Assembly (NCBI GenBank): GCA_019418025.1
Contig: DYCR01000004.1
Location: 1-64,000 of the forward strand
DNA length: 64,000 nt
Direction: 5' to 3'
From: Clostridiales bacterium
Lineage (GTDB): Bacteria; Bacillota; Clostridia; Oscillospirales; Oscillospiraceae
Both the position numbers and the translations under genes were made by a program. The notes beneath the pieces were generated by a model. That model searched no databases, was not told where the DNA came from, and was given only the letters and a program-made list of their open reading frames with translations. Below, piece after piece: positions 9,242-16,256 of this stretch (position 1 is its first letter; each line of letters starts with the position of its first letter).

Positions 9242-10508
9242 GCCTGAGGTCTATCTGGAGAAGATCTCCCTTTTCTCCCGGATGCTTCGGCTGCAGGGCA
9301 TGGCTGTGGGCCCTCAGGAGACAGCGGATGCCTGCCAAATCCTGATTCATCTGGGGCTTGAGGATCGTCAGCAGGTCAAAACTGCCCTGCGCACGGTCTA
9401 CGCCAAGTCACAGCAGGAGCAAGCCGCCTTTGACCGGGTATTCGACGGATTTTTCATCTCCGAGGAGGCGATGCGCCGTCAGGCAGAGGAAAGCCGTCAG
9501 CAGCAGGCGCAGTTGGAGCAGGCCCGTCAGGAGGCTGAAAAGGATCTGCAATTCAACGGACAGCCTCTGGAGCTGTCCCAGCAGCAGCGGGATGCCTATA
9601 TCTCCATGTCCCAGCAGCAGCGCCAGAAGCTTCGCAGCTTTATGGAGCGTTATCAGGGCAATGTGGAACGAAACCCCAATCTCTACGGAAATTTCATCCA
9701 CTCAGTCTTTGCCCGGGCCATTCTGGAGCAGCAGATGCTCATGGAAAACGCCGGAACCGGCTGCGACAGCTCCGACCCGGAAATGGGGCTGCTGTACCGT
9801 GACATCTCTCAATTCAAGGACAGCGAGATACCAAAGGCCATTTCCCTAATCCATACGGTATCCCAGCAAATCAACAGCGAGCTTTCTGCCAAGCGTCGGG
9901 GCTGCGCCCATTCCGGTCCCTTGGATTTCCGCAAAACCATTCGGAAGGGTCTGGAGACCGGCGGCAGCTTCTATCGCCTGCGCTATCGGAAAAAGCGGCA
10001 GCGGAAAAAGCATCTTGTGATCCTGTGCGACGTATCCGGCTCAATGATGCAGTTTTCCGAGTTTGCGCTGCGATTCATTCAGTCTTTGAATCAGGTTGCG
10101 GAAAGCTCCCGGATCTTCCTGTTCTCCGAGGAGCTGCTGGAGGCCGATCCCTTTCATCTGCAAAATATGGATGCCTTCCGCAGCTATGTGAAGGAGTCGG
10201 GCGCTTACGGCAGAGGCACTGATCTCGGCACCGCCCTTGACGGTCTGTGCAGGCAGCAGCCCTCCATTCTGAACGCCTCCACCACTCTGCTGATCTTGTC
10301 CGACACAAAGACGGTGGATCAGCCCCGAGCCATCCGCTCCCTGCTGGAGGCGAAGCGCCAGTCGGGGCGAATCCTCTGGCTAAACCCCATCCCCGAAGGT
10401 AAGTGGAGCTATATCCGCAGTGTGCAGCTCATGGCATCGATCTGTCCCATGGTTTCCTGTAACACCCTGAATGCGCTTGCAAGCGCCTGCCGGAAGCTGA
10501 CCATGTAA
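9234..10508 (+). CDS. VWA-domain protein, CoxE-like
   Basis: Partner of the upstream MoxR ATPase. The 424-residue protein has a helical, Gln-rich N-terminal half (about residues 60-140, possible coiled coil) and a C-terminal von Willebrand A domain with the metal-site motif DVSGSM at about 266-271 and the later strand TTLLILSDTKTVD. CoxE-type proteins with this layout cooperate with MoxR ATPases in maturing metalloenzymes such as CO dehydrogenase. Start chosen as the ATG at 9234 after GGAGG. No CO dehydrogenase gene is in the window, so the substrate is open. Confidence 0.82.
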   Translation: MVEPEVYLEKISLFSRMLRLQGMAVGPQETADACQILIHLGLEDRQQVKTALRTVYAKSQQEQAAFDRVFDGFFISEEAMRRQAEESRQQQAQLEQARQEAEKDLQFNGQPLELSQQQRDAYISMSQQQRQKLRSFMERYQGNVERNPNLYGNFIHSVFARAILEQQMLMENAGTGCDSSDPEMGLLYRDISQFKDSEIPKAISLIHTVSQQINSELSAKRRGCAHSGPLDFRKTIRKGLETGGSFYRLRYRKKRQRKKHLVILCDVSGSMMQFSEFALRFIQSLNQVAESSRIFLFSEELLEADPFHLQNMDAFRSYVKESGAYGRGTDLGTALDGLCRQQPSILNASTTLLILSDTKTVDQPRAIRSLLEAKRQSGRILWLNPIPEGKWSYIRSVQLMASICPMVSCNTLNALASACRKLTM

Positions 10509-10511
10509 CAA

Positions 10512-10552
10512 AAGGAGCCTGACTCGGAAATTTCTTCCGGATCAGGCTCCTT
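10512..10552. terminator. bidirectional terminator between the VWA gene and lrgB
   Basis: AAGGAGCCTGA pairs with TCAGGCTCCTT, with an inner CGGAA/TTCCG stem. It sits between convergent genes and can serve both strands. Confidence 0.85.
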
Positions 10553-10555
10553 CTC

Positions 10556-11248
10556 TTAATAGAGCATTGAAAAAAGCGGCGCTGCAAACACGGTCAGAAT
10601 ACCGGCCACCACGATGGACAGACTGCTCATCGCCCCCTCGACCTCCCCAAGCTCCAGAGCCTTTGCCGTTCCCACCGCATGGGACGCAGTGCCAAGCGCA
10701 ACACCTCGGGCAATGGGGTGGGTGATGCCAAACATCCTGAACACGGTCTCGGCAATGGCATTTCCCAAGATGCCCGTGATCAGGATCACCGCCACCGTAA
10801 CCGGCACATCCCCTCCAAGCTGCTGAGAAACATCCATGCCGATGGCCGTGGTGATCGATTTGGGCAGCATGGATACATACGCCCCATGCCCCACCCGCAT
10901 CAGAACCGATAGTCCAAGGATCACACACAGGCTGGTGATCACGCCGGAAGCGATCCCTGCCAAAACTGCCGTGCGGTTTTTCTTCAGCAGCTGAAACTGA
11001 TTGTGCAGCGGGATCGCCAGACATACCGTAGCTGGGGTCAGCAGATAGTTGATATATTTTGCTCCGTCATAGTAAACATCATATTCGATCTGAAAGGTTT
11101 TCAGGAACACGATACACAGGAGCATGGAAATGAGGATCGGATTCAGCAGCGCATGCTTGAATTTTCCTTTCACCGCCACGGCGATCCCATAAGTCAAGAA
11201 GGTAAGGGTTGCCCCAAAATACACAGCATTTTCCCAGAATTCAGCCAT
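10556..11248 (-). CDS. lrgB: LrgB-family membrane protein
   Basis: A 230-residue polytopic membrane protein of the LrgB/CidB family, with about six to seven hydrophobic segments. The C-terminal half contains the family blocks PKSITTAIGMDVS, GITHPIARGVALGTASHAVGTAKALELG. LrgAB/CidAB proteins affect autolysis, and in several Gram-positives they transport pyruvate or other small carboxylates; either role could apply here. It overlaps lrgA by 8 bp and follows it in one operon. No LytSR-type regulator is adjacent. Confidence 0.88.
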   Translation of the reverse strand: MAEFWENAVYFGATLTFLTYGIAVAVKGKFKHALLNPILISMLLCIVFLKTFQIEYDVYYDGAKYINYLLTPATVCLAIPLHNQFQLLKKNRTAVLAGIASGVITSLCVILGLSVLMRVGHGAYVSMLPKSITTAIGMDVSQQLGGDVPVTVAVILITGILGNAIAETVFRMFGITHPIARGVALGTASHAVGTAKALELGEVEGAMSSLSIVVAGILTVFAAPLFSMLY

Positions 11249-11621
11249 GGCTTGCCTCCCCTTCCCCGTTTTTTTCCTCCTGTTTGTCCACGAAGAACTG
11301 GCTCACCTTTCCCGAAACCACCATGACCGCCGCGGTGGACAGGACAATCATGATCAGGTATTCCATATAAGCATCCCTGATGACCCCCCATGAATTCATC
11401 AGCCCCACCGCCGTGGGAACGAACATGATGGGCATGATCTGAACCAAAAAGCTGCCGGTTTCCCGAATCGACGACAACCTGATAAGACCCGTCTGCAATC
11501 CGAGAAACAAAATGGCAATGCCATAAATGCTTGCAGGGATCGGCAGGGGGATCCAGTGCTTCATCAGCTCACCTGCAAACGAAATCGTCAGGATTATTCC
11601 AAATTGCTTGAGATATTTCAT
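11241..11621 (-). CDS. lrgA: LrgA-family holin-like membrane protein
   Basis: A 126-residue membrane protein with about four hydrophobic segments. The block IPLPIPASIYGIAILFLGLQTG and the later PIMFVPTAVGLMNSW are typical of LrgA/CidA. It is the small partner of LrgB. GGAGG lies 5 bp before the ATG. The C-terminus is charged (DKQEEKNGEGE). The structured element copy at 11704-11965 lies directly upstream, so any promoter must be in or before it, or in the 80 bp between. Confidence 0.88.
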   Translation of the reverse strand: MKYLKQFGIILTISFAGELMKHWIPLPIPASIYGIAILFLGLQTGLIRLSSIRETGSFLVQIMPIMFVPTAVGLMNSWGVIRDAYMEYLIMIVLSTAAVMVVSGKVSQFFVDKQEEKNGEGEASHG

Positions 11622-11703
11622 TCTTTCCTCCAGAAGTCTAAACTGCCAACCAGAGTAACACAGAATCCCGTGAATTGCAATCCTTCATTTTATCACAGAA
11701 AAA

Positions 11704-11965
11704 GATCCCCACTGCTGCGCGGTGGGGATCTTCAGTATGTCAAACAGTCTGCCCGAGTTTGCCGCTTCAGCGGCAAATAAAATAAAAATCATTTTCCACG
11801 GGGGCGTGTACCTCGGGGAAAATACATATCAGCCTGAGAGTGTGAAATTTGTCCGTTGTTGACGGACAAATTATGCGCGGGTCAGGCTGCAAAAACTTGT
11901 CTAAAAGCCCTAAGAGGGGTTTTAGACAGTCTCAAAGGTCCCCACTGCTGCACAGTGGGGACCTT
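11704..11965 (+). repeat. structured dispersed element, copy 1, between duplicated terminator hairpins
   Basis: The core (about 11731-11934) is homologous to 19113-19311. It folds as a series of stems: 11758-11766 with 11769-11777; 11792-11800 with 11814-11822; outer stem CAGCCTGA (11830-11837) with TCAGGCTG (11882-11889) enclosing an 11-bp stem 11846-11856 with 11862-11872; and GTCTAAAA (11899-11906) with TTTTAGAC (11920-11927). Left and right ends are near-identical 27-bp terminator hairpins (11704-11730 and 11937-11963) that differ from those flanking copy 2. The hairpins suit termination of the minus-strand SLH gene; the left one, read on the minus strand, keeps a T run. No coding potential is seen. 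Confidence 0.85.
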
Positions 11966-11994
11966 GCTTTGTTGAAATTGGTTCGGTGTGGGCT

Positions 11995-12633
11995 TTATTC
12001 CACAGGATTGCAGTATTCTGCGTAACGCTGAACCATCGCCGCACACTGGGCTCTTGTGGCTGTCTCACTGGGGGACAGGGTCGTGGGTGTAGTTCCGCTG
12101 ATGATGCCGTTGGAGACCGCCCAGAGGACCGCATCCCGTGCATAGGGGGAGATTTTCTCCTGATCGCTGTATCCGGACAAATCCCCGGTCAGTTCGATTT
12201 CTTCCACATACCACAATTCTAATTTATAGAAAAGTGCCACGAGCTGCTCTCGGGTGATGGGTTCCTCGGGGGAGAATGTCGTTTCACTGGTGCCTGCAAG
12301 GATACCCTCCTCATACAGATAAGTCACCGCGTCAGTGTACCATGTATCCCCCACGTCCGTAAACGGATTGTCAATGGTAGGCTCGGGATAACCGAAATCG
12401 GCGTACAGGATCATTGCAAACATGGCACGGCTCATCTGTTCATCGGGGCCGAACTCTGTATCCGATACGCCGACCATGGCACCCAAGTTGTATGCAAAAT
12501 CAACATAGGATGCATACCACGCATCCTCCGGCACATCCGTAAACGGATGCGCTGCGCTCACCGCAGGTGCCGCTCCCAACAGCAGCGCCGATACCAACGT
12601 ACCGCAAAATAGTTTTTTCAGTGTTTTGTTCAT
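11995..12633 (-). CDS. S-layer-homology (SLH) domain surface protein
   Basis: Secreted 212-residue protein. A signal peptide (basic start, hydrophobic core, AVSAA cleavage region) is followed by three SLH repeats, each opening with an F-TDV or GYSDQEK type motif and containing WY, then a GT-x-T-F-P-E/D turn and a TR segment. SLH triplets bind pyruvylated secondary cell-wall polymers and anchor proteins to the wall. There is no other domain, so it may be an adaptor or a minimal S-layer-like protein. Start at 12633 with a weak AAGGCAGG site. It is a paralogue of the gene at 13225-14241, and the leaders of the two genes share sequence. Confidence 0.85.
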   Translation of the reverse strand: MNKTLKKLFCGTLVSALLLGAAPAVSAAHPFTDVPEDAWYASYVDFAYNLGAMVGVSDTEFGPDEQMSRAMFAMILYADFGYPEPTIDNPFTDVGDTWYTDAVTYLYEEGILAGTSETTFSPEEPITREQLVALFYKLELWYVEEIELTGDLSGYSDQEKISPYARDAVLWAVSNGIISGTTPTTLSPSETATRAQCAAMVQRYAEYCNPVE

Positions 12634-12822
12634 GTTTTTCTGCCTGCCTTTCCGTATTACATCATGGATATGGAAAATACGCAACACAAGCCATGTGCAA
12701 AAGCGCATAGCTCAGCCTTGCCGCGACACAGATCCGCACATGTAGAAAAACAGGCTGTACTGTCAAATAAGGGAAATGCAAGCCGTCTGCCTCAAGGCGC
12801 GAAATCATTGCATCGTGCCTTA

Positions 12823-12851
12823 ATATTACCACTGCCGAACCAGAAACGCAA
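12823..12851 (-). promoter_or_regulatory. promoter of the SLH gene at 11995-12633
   Basis: On the minus strand TTGCGT (12846-12851) and TAATAT (12823-12828) are 17 bp apart. This gives a leader of about 180 bases. The part near 12701-12735 resembles the leader of the second SLH gene (shared GTGTCGC and GAGCT-TGCG blocks). The rest of 12634-12927 shows nothing I can name. Confidence 0.6.
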
Positions 12852-12927
12852 GAGCCATCATCGGAATATTTTGCAGCGCTTTCCTCCGGCAGCCCCCTTC
12901 TCTTCCGATGACTGCACAAAAGAAAAC

Positions 12928-12983
12928 AGCCAGTAGCTTAACAACTACTGACTGTTTTCGTGGCAGGGGCACAAGGACTTGAA
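12928..12983 (-). repeat. attachment-site-like direct repeat, copy A (tRNA-Trp 3' end)
   Basis: These 56 bp are identical to 14650-14705. On the minus strand they consist of the last 23 bases of tRNA-Trp including CCA plus the hairpin that follows the tRNA. Beyond 12983 the match stops, so this is a tRNA fragment, as left by a tyrosine-recombinase element integrated at a tRNA gene. Confidence 0.8.
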
Positions 12984-13098
12984 TTGCAGTCCCCATTTGT
13001 TTCCTCGTGTTTTTTATCTCCTTTTACTCCCATTTCTTTATGATTTTCAAACTTTTTATCCCTTTATTTACCACCTTGTGTTACCTCGTATTATGGGC

Positions 13099-13121
13099 AT
13101 AAGGGAAAAAATAAGGGAAAA
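13099..13121 (+). repeat. paired 11-mers, possible integrase arm-type sites (left)
   Basis: ATAAGGGAAAA occurs at 13099-13109 and 13111-13121, a 12-bp period. The same pair, in the same orientation and with the same 12-bp period, lies at 14552-14574. Both pairs are inside the 56-bp repeats. The arm-site interpretation is inference. The rest of 12984-13180 is AT-rich with no gene seen. Confidence 0.6.
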
Positions 13122-13179
13122 CTTTTTCTCAAGTCACATAGCAGATACACGGATAATCATAAACATGGGACAGGGATCA

Positions 13180-13209
13180 AAATCCCTGACCAATTAAGGT
13201 CAGGGGTCA
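13180..13209 (-). terminator. terminator of the SLH gene at 13225-14241
   Basis: On the minus strand a stem of ACCCCTGACC with GGTCAGGG and a small AT loop is followed by ATTTTGAT. It is 15 bases past the stop codon. Confidence 0.75.
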
Positions 13210-13224
13210 TTCTTTATTTAGATC

Positions 13225-14241
13225 TTACTTGTTCGGGTCGGAATATACCACTTCGCCACAAGAACAAGACCATTCATCGTATGCAGGAATGTCTACATGC
13301 CAATCATAGTCGACATAATAGGAATGCTGTTCGCCCTTTTGAGCCATCGGGTCTTGGTGATTCTCATGCCAATACTTACCAAGAGTTGTCCCCAGAGCGT
13401 CTGCCATAGACTGAGTTACATACCAACCACAGTCTGTACAAACATACTTCTTCTCCTTATGTCCAACCGCATCATGATGGGTGTGTACCCATTCATGCTT
13501 GTGAACGGAGGGATCAGGATTCTCAGGCTCAGTTACAGGAGGTTCGGTAGGCTGAGGTTCGGGCTTCTCAGGCTCAGTCACAGGAGGCTCGGTGGGCTGA
13601 GGCTCGGGCTTCGCATTCAGCAGCTCATGATATCTCTGCAATACAACAGCGCACTCGGCACGTGTAGCACCATCCTGTGGTGACAGGGTTTTGTCATCGG
13701 TTCCGCTGATAACACCCTTTGCAACTGCCCAAGAGAATGCATCCTTAGCATAAGAAGAGATGTTCTCAGCATCTACATAGCCGGATAGGTCGGCACGGCT
13801 GCTGGTGTCCAGCTTGTTCGCGGCAGCAAATTTGAACATGATTGCCACCATCTGTTCACGGGTGATGGAACTGTCCGGATCAAAGGTCGTTTCGGAGGTT
13901 CCTGCCACGATGCCGTGTTCATAGCACCACAGCACTGCATTGGTGTACCAAGAATCGCCCACATCTGAAAACGGGTTGTTTCCGCTGTGGCCAGGCTTTC
14001 CGGCAATGCTGTGCAGGACCGTGACCAGCATACCACGGGTCATGATTTGATTCGGTGCAAAGGTGGTGTCAGAAGTACCTGCCATCAGCTTGTTGTTGTA
14101 GGCATAGTCCACATAGCTTGCATACCAAGAATCACCGGACACATCGGTAAAGGGAGTCGCTGCCTTTGCCATAGTCGCAGTACCCAGCAGCATCACAGAT
14201 GCCAATGCACCACATACAACTTTTTTCATGCTCTGATTCAT
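13225..14241 (-). CDS. SLH-domain surface protein with Pro-rich linker and Cys/His C-terminal domain
   Basis: Secreted 338-residue protein. Signal peptide to about residue 28, then three SLH repeats (to about 210) for wall anchoring. Next is a repeated linker built on PEPQPTEPPVTEPE. The C-terminal region of about 100 residues is rich in His and aromatic residues and has CTDCG and CSCGE pairs that could bind zinc; I do not recognise it. Start from AAAGGAA about 12 bp upstream of the ATG. The gene lies alone between two tRNA-Trp-derived repeats, so it looks like cargo of a small islet. Its leader carries an attenuator-like terminator and a large hairpin. Confidence 0.85.
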   Translation of the reverse strand: MNQSMKKVVCGALASVMLLGTATMAKAATPFTDVSGDSWYASYVDYAYNNKLMAGTSDTTFAPNQIMTRGMLVTVLHSIAGKPGHSGNNPFSDVGDSWYTNAVLWCYEHGIVAGTSETTFDPDSSITREQMVAIMFKFAAANKLDTSSRADLSGYVDAENISSYAKDAFSWAVAKGVISGTDDKTLSPQDGATRAECAVVLQRYHELLNAKPEPQPTEPPVTEPEKPEPQPTEPPVTEPENPDPSVHKHEWVHTHHDAVGHKEKKYVCTDCGWYVTQSMADALGTTLGKYWHENHQDPMAQKGEQHSYYVDYDWHVDIPAYDEWSCSCGEVVYSDPNK

Positions 14242-14277
14242 TTTTCTTCAAGTTCCTTTCTTTCTTCAAATGGGTAT

Positions 14278-14320
14278 AAAAAAAGTGCGCAGCTTTTGCT
14301 GCGCAGCCGAAGCTGCGCAC
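14278..14320 (-). terminator. leader terminator/attenuator before the SLH gene
   Basis: On the minus strand three GC-rich arms follow each other: TGCGCAGC, GCTGCGCAGC and GCTGCGCA. The second can pair with the first (loop TTCG) or with the third (loop AAAA). The third arm is followed directly by a run of seven T, so the second-third hairpin is a terminator 40 bases before the start codon and the first-second hairpin would prevent it. Confidence 0.65.
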
Positions 14321-14343
14321 CGAAAAACGCACAGCTCCGCTTT

Positions 14344-14456
14344 GTTGCGACACAAAACCCAACCTACTCAGGAAGTATGCTGAAAAGAGCCTGCGCTTTT
14401 ACCAAAGTAATAACGCAAACTTCCTAAGGGCTGGTATATAGATTTTGTGTCGCAAC
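14344..14456 (-). promoter_or_regulatory. large closed hairpin in the SLH leader, riboswitch-like
   Basis: On the minus strand GTTGCGACACAAAA (from 14456) pairs over 14 bp with TTTTGTGTCGCAAC (to 14344). Inside, CCAGCC pairs with GGTTGG (one G-U) and AGGAAGT with ACTTCCT. The 5' arm begins where transcription should start from the promoter at 14460-14488. The 3' arm is followed by the attenuator at 14278-14320. I match it to no known riboswitch class. Confidence 0.5.
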
Positions 14457-14459
14457 TAC

Positions 14460-14488
14460 ATACTATCACACTCTGTGGTTAATTGCAA
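14460..14488 (-). promoter_or_regulatory. promoter of the SLH gene at 13225-14241
   Basis: Minus-strand TTGCAA (14483-14488) and TAGTAT (14460-14465) are 17 bp apart. Start of transcription is expected near 14453, giving a leader of about 210 bases. Confidence 0.6.
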
Positions 14489-14551
14489 CCACAAACACCT
14501 GCAATTGGGTTTTTACCGATCACGCCGGGAAGCACCTAGTACGGCGGACCG

Positions 14552-14574
14552 ATAAGGGAAAACATAAGGGAAAA
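14552..14574 (+). repeat. paired 11-mers, possible integrase arm-type sites (right)
   Basis: ATAAGGGAAAA at 14552-14562 and again at 14564-14574, the same 12-bp period and orientation as at 13099-13121. It lies about 75 bp inside the right-hand 56-bp repeat. The surrounding 14490-14645 holds no gene that I can see. Confidence 0.6.
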
Positions 14575-14643
14575 CAAAAAAACAGAAATATCGTAATCGG
14601 CATAAACCGAACAATATTGCTCACAAAATCCCCCAAAACAAAA

Positions 14644-14675
14644 GAAAAAAGCCAGTAGCTTAACAACTACTGACT
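14644..14675 (-). terminator. terminator of the tRNA-Ile2/tRNA-Trp transcript
   Basis: Minus-strand AGTCAGTAG pairs with CTACTGGCT and is followed by TTTTTTC. The hairpin is part of the 56-bp repeat; the copy at 12928 has the same hairpin but its T run is broken to GTTTTC. Confidence 0.75.
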
Positions 14676-14682
14676 GTTTTCG

Positions 14683-14705
<23 letters not shown>
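14650..14705 (-). repeat. attachment-site-like direct repeat, copy B (inside tRNA-Trp)
   Basis: Identical to 12928-12983. Here the repeat is continuous with the intact tRNA-Trp gene. The pair bounds 1.7 kb containing one SLH gene and the paired 11-mers but no integrase. Confidence 0.8.
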
Positions 14706-14758
<53 letters not shown>

Positions 14759-14795
14759 TTATTTATATTTCCAAGGCACGCAAGCCTGAACACAC

Positions 14796-14872
14796 TGGTG
14801 GGCCTTCAGGGATTCGAACCCGGGACTATCCGGTTATGAGCCGGAGGCTCTAACCAACTGAGCTAAAGGCCC
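14796..14872 (-). tRNA. tRNA with CAT anticodon, probably tRNA-Ile2 (lysidine type)
   Basis: 77 bases with encoded CCA, acceptor GGGCCTT/AAGGCCC. The anticodon loop is CTCATAA. Elongator tRNA-Met of related bacteria usually has TTCATAC, while tRNA-Ile2, whose C34 is modified by TilS, has CTCATAA; the body also resembles the Bacillus Ile2 gene as I recall it. Met remains possible. Confidence 0.85.
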
Positions 14873-14905
14873 ATATATTGGGCGGTTAAGCACCATACGC
14901 ATGGT

Positions 14906-14934
14906 ATCTTACCACACACATTCATATTTGTCAA
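14906..14934 (-). promoter_or_regulatory. promoter of the tRNA operon
   Basis: Minus-strand TTGACA (14929-14934) and TAAGAT (14906-14911) with a 17-bp spacer, about 27 bp before the tRNA-Ile2 5' end. Confidence 0.75.
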
Positions 14935-14954
14935 TATTTATTCTGCAATTATTG

Positions 14955-14987
14955 AAAAAAGTGCGCACATCCAAGGACATGCGCACT
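14955..14987 (-). terminator. terminator of the exonuclease gene
   Basis: Minus-strand AGTGCGCA pairs with TGCGCACT around a 12-base loop and is followed by TTTTTTCAATAAT. Confidence 0.85.
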
Positions 14988-14993
14988 GGTCTG

Positions 14994-15983
14994 TTACTCC
15001 GGCTGGGCTGTCTGGCCCGAGGACCTGCGGCGACGGCGGCGGCGACGGGGATTCTGCCGCTCCGGCTCTGCCTTTTCCACTCTGGTGCGGTAGGCATCGG
15101 CCGCCTCTGAGGTGGCTTCATAGGTCAGTCTGCTGATGCGGACAAGACCGTCAGGCTGCTCCGACAGGCGGATCCGGATCAGGAATTTCCCATGCTCGGG
15201 GCAGGTCGCCAAATCCATATACCGATGTCCGGCCTGTGCAAACCAACGGGAGCTGAGCATCTGGCGGCCGCAGGTGGGGCATGTATTCTCCGCCCCGGAC
15301 ATCAGCGCCAGTGCCGCCTGCTTATCCGCCACATCATAAAATACCTTCCGGCAGATGCATCCGGGCAATTGAGCGCCGTGGAACCCGTTGTCGTGGCTGC
15401 GGAGGGCCTGAGCATAGTCCTCCATCCCCCGGCGCAGATCCAGTCTGGCACAGATCAGCGCCGTGTGGTACGCATCACCCAGTGCATCATGGGCCGGACG
15501 TGTTGCTTCGATCCCGAAAATCTCCATGGCTGTTTTCAGAGCCTTTTGCGCCGTGGAGCCGTCCGTCTGCGCATTGAAGATCATCTGCGCATTGTACCAA
15601 CAGTTGATCCATCCCGTATTCAGACCAAACAACTGCAAATTCTCCCGCAGGATGGAAATATCATCAAAGCCCCATGTAAGGAACACCACATTTTCCCCGC
15701 ACCACTGCTGAAACCGCTGAATGGCCTCAGGAAAAGAGATACCCTCCGCCTTCAAGCGGGATTCCTTGATCCCCGTAAGCTTGCTGACCCGGCGATTGAG
15801 GGTCCTGAAATATTTGGGGCGGATCATCACCTGAAATTCATCCGCAACCTGCTGATCCTCTGTCACCCGAACTGCACCGATCTGGATGATCTCTCCACGG
15901 ATCTGCACCGGCAGGACCTTCCGCGCCGAGGGCGAGCCGGGCCACGGCTGATTCCATTCCATATCTAAAACAATATAGTCCAT
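14994..15983 (-). CDS. DnaQ-like 3'-5' exonuclease domain protein
   Basis: Cytoplasmic protein of 329 residues. The N-terminal 190 residues form a DEDDh exonuclease fold: IVLDMEWNQ provides the first Asp-Glu pair, TWGFDDISIL the second Asp region and HDALGDAYHTA the His and last Asp. Downstream are two CxxC pairs (GCICRKV and CPTCGRQ), suggesting a small zinc site, and a very basic tail of eight consecutive Arg. Start at 15983, preceded by AGAGG 7 bp upstream. It belongs to the sporulation-inhibitor KapD-like/exonuclease family by appearance; the substrate is unknown. The basic tail suggests nucleic-acid binding. Confidence 0.78.
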   Translation of the reverse strand: MDYIVLDMEWNQPWPGSPSARKVLPVQIRGEIIQIGAVRVTEDQQVADEFQVMIRPKYFRTLNRRVSKLTGIKESRLKAEGISFPEAIQRFQQWCGENVVFLTWGFDDISILRENLQLFGLNTGWINCWYNAQMIFNAQTDGSTAQKALKTAMEIFGIEATRPAHDALGDAYHTALICARLDLRRGMEDYAQALRSHDNGFHGAQLPGCICRKVFYDVADKQAALALMSGAENTCPTCGRQMLSSRWFAQAGHRYMDLATCPEHGKFLIRIRLSEQPDGLVRISRLTYEATSEAADAYRTRVEKAEPERQNPRRRRRRRRSSGQTAQPE

Positions 15984-16186
15984 GTTGAAACCTCTGTTCA
16001 TATTATCCTAACGTACATGATAGCACATCTGATGGGTATCTGTAAACCTTTCCGAACAGATTCTTTTTCCCCATTATCCGTGCAGGCTTCGCCCTTTTGG
16101 AATAGCTTCCGCAGATTCCATGTATAATAACTGTAAGACCGATCCTGTCCGGTGTTTGCTCTGTGACAAAATCACATAACCGGCCC

Positions 16187-16236
16187 TTGACAAAATGATA
16201 CGCCGGATCTATAATCAAAATACCCCCCAGGGGTAT
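16187..16236 (+). promoter_or_regulatory. copper-responsive promoter with CsoR operator
   Basis: TTGACA (16187-16192) and a perfect TATAAT (16210-16215) are 17 bp apart. The palindrome ATACCCCCCAGGGGTAT (16220-16236) lies at the transcription start and matches the C/G-rich CsoR operator type. CsoR without copper should bind here and repress csoR-copA. The upstream 16002-16186 shows nothing else. Confidence 0.85.
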
Positions 16237-16256
16237 ATAACAAAGGAGGCGAAGCC

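Noticed and set aside
12767..12776. A single ATAAGGGAAA outside the left 56-bp repeat, like the paired 11-mers.
   Set aside because: It is unpaired, lies in the SLH leader outside the islet and has no counterpart on the other side.
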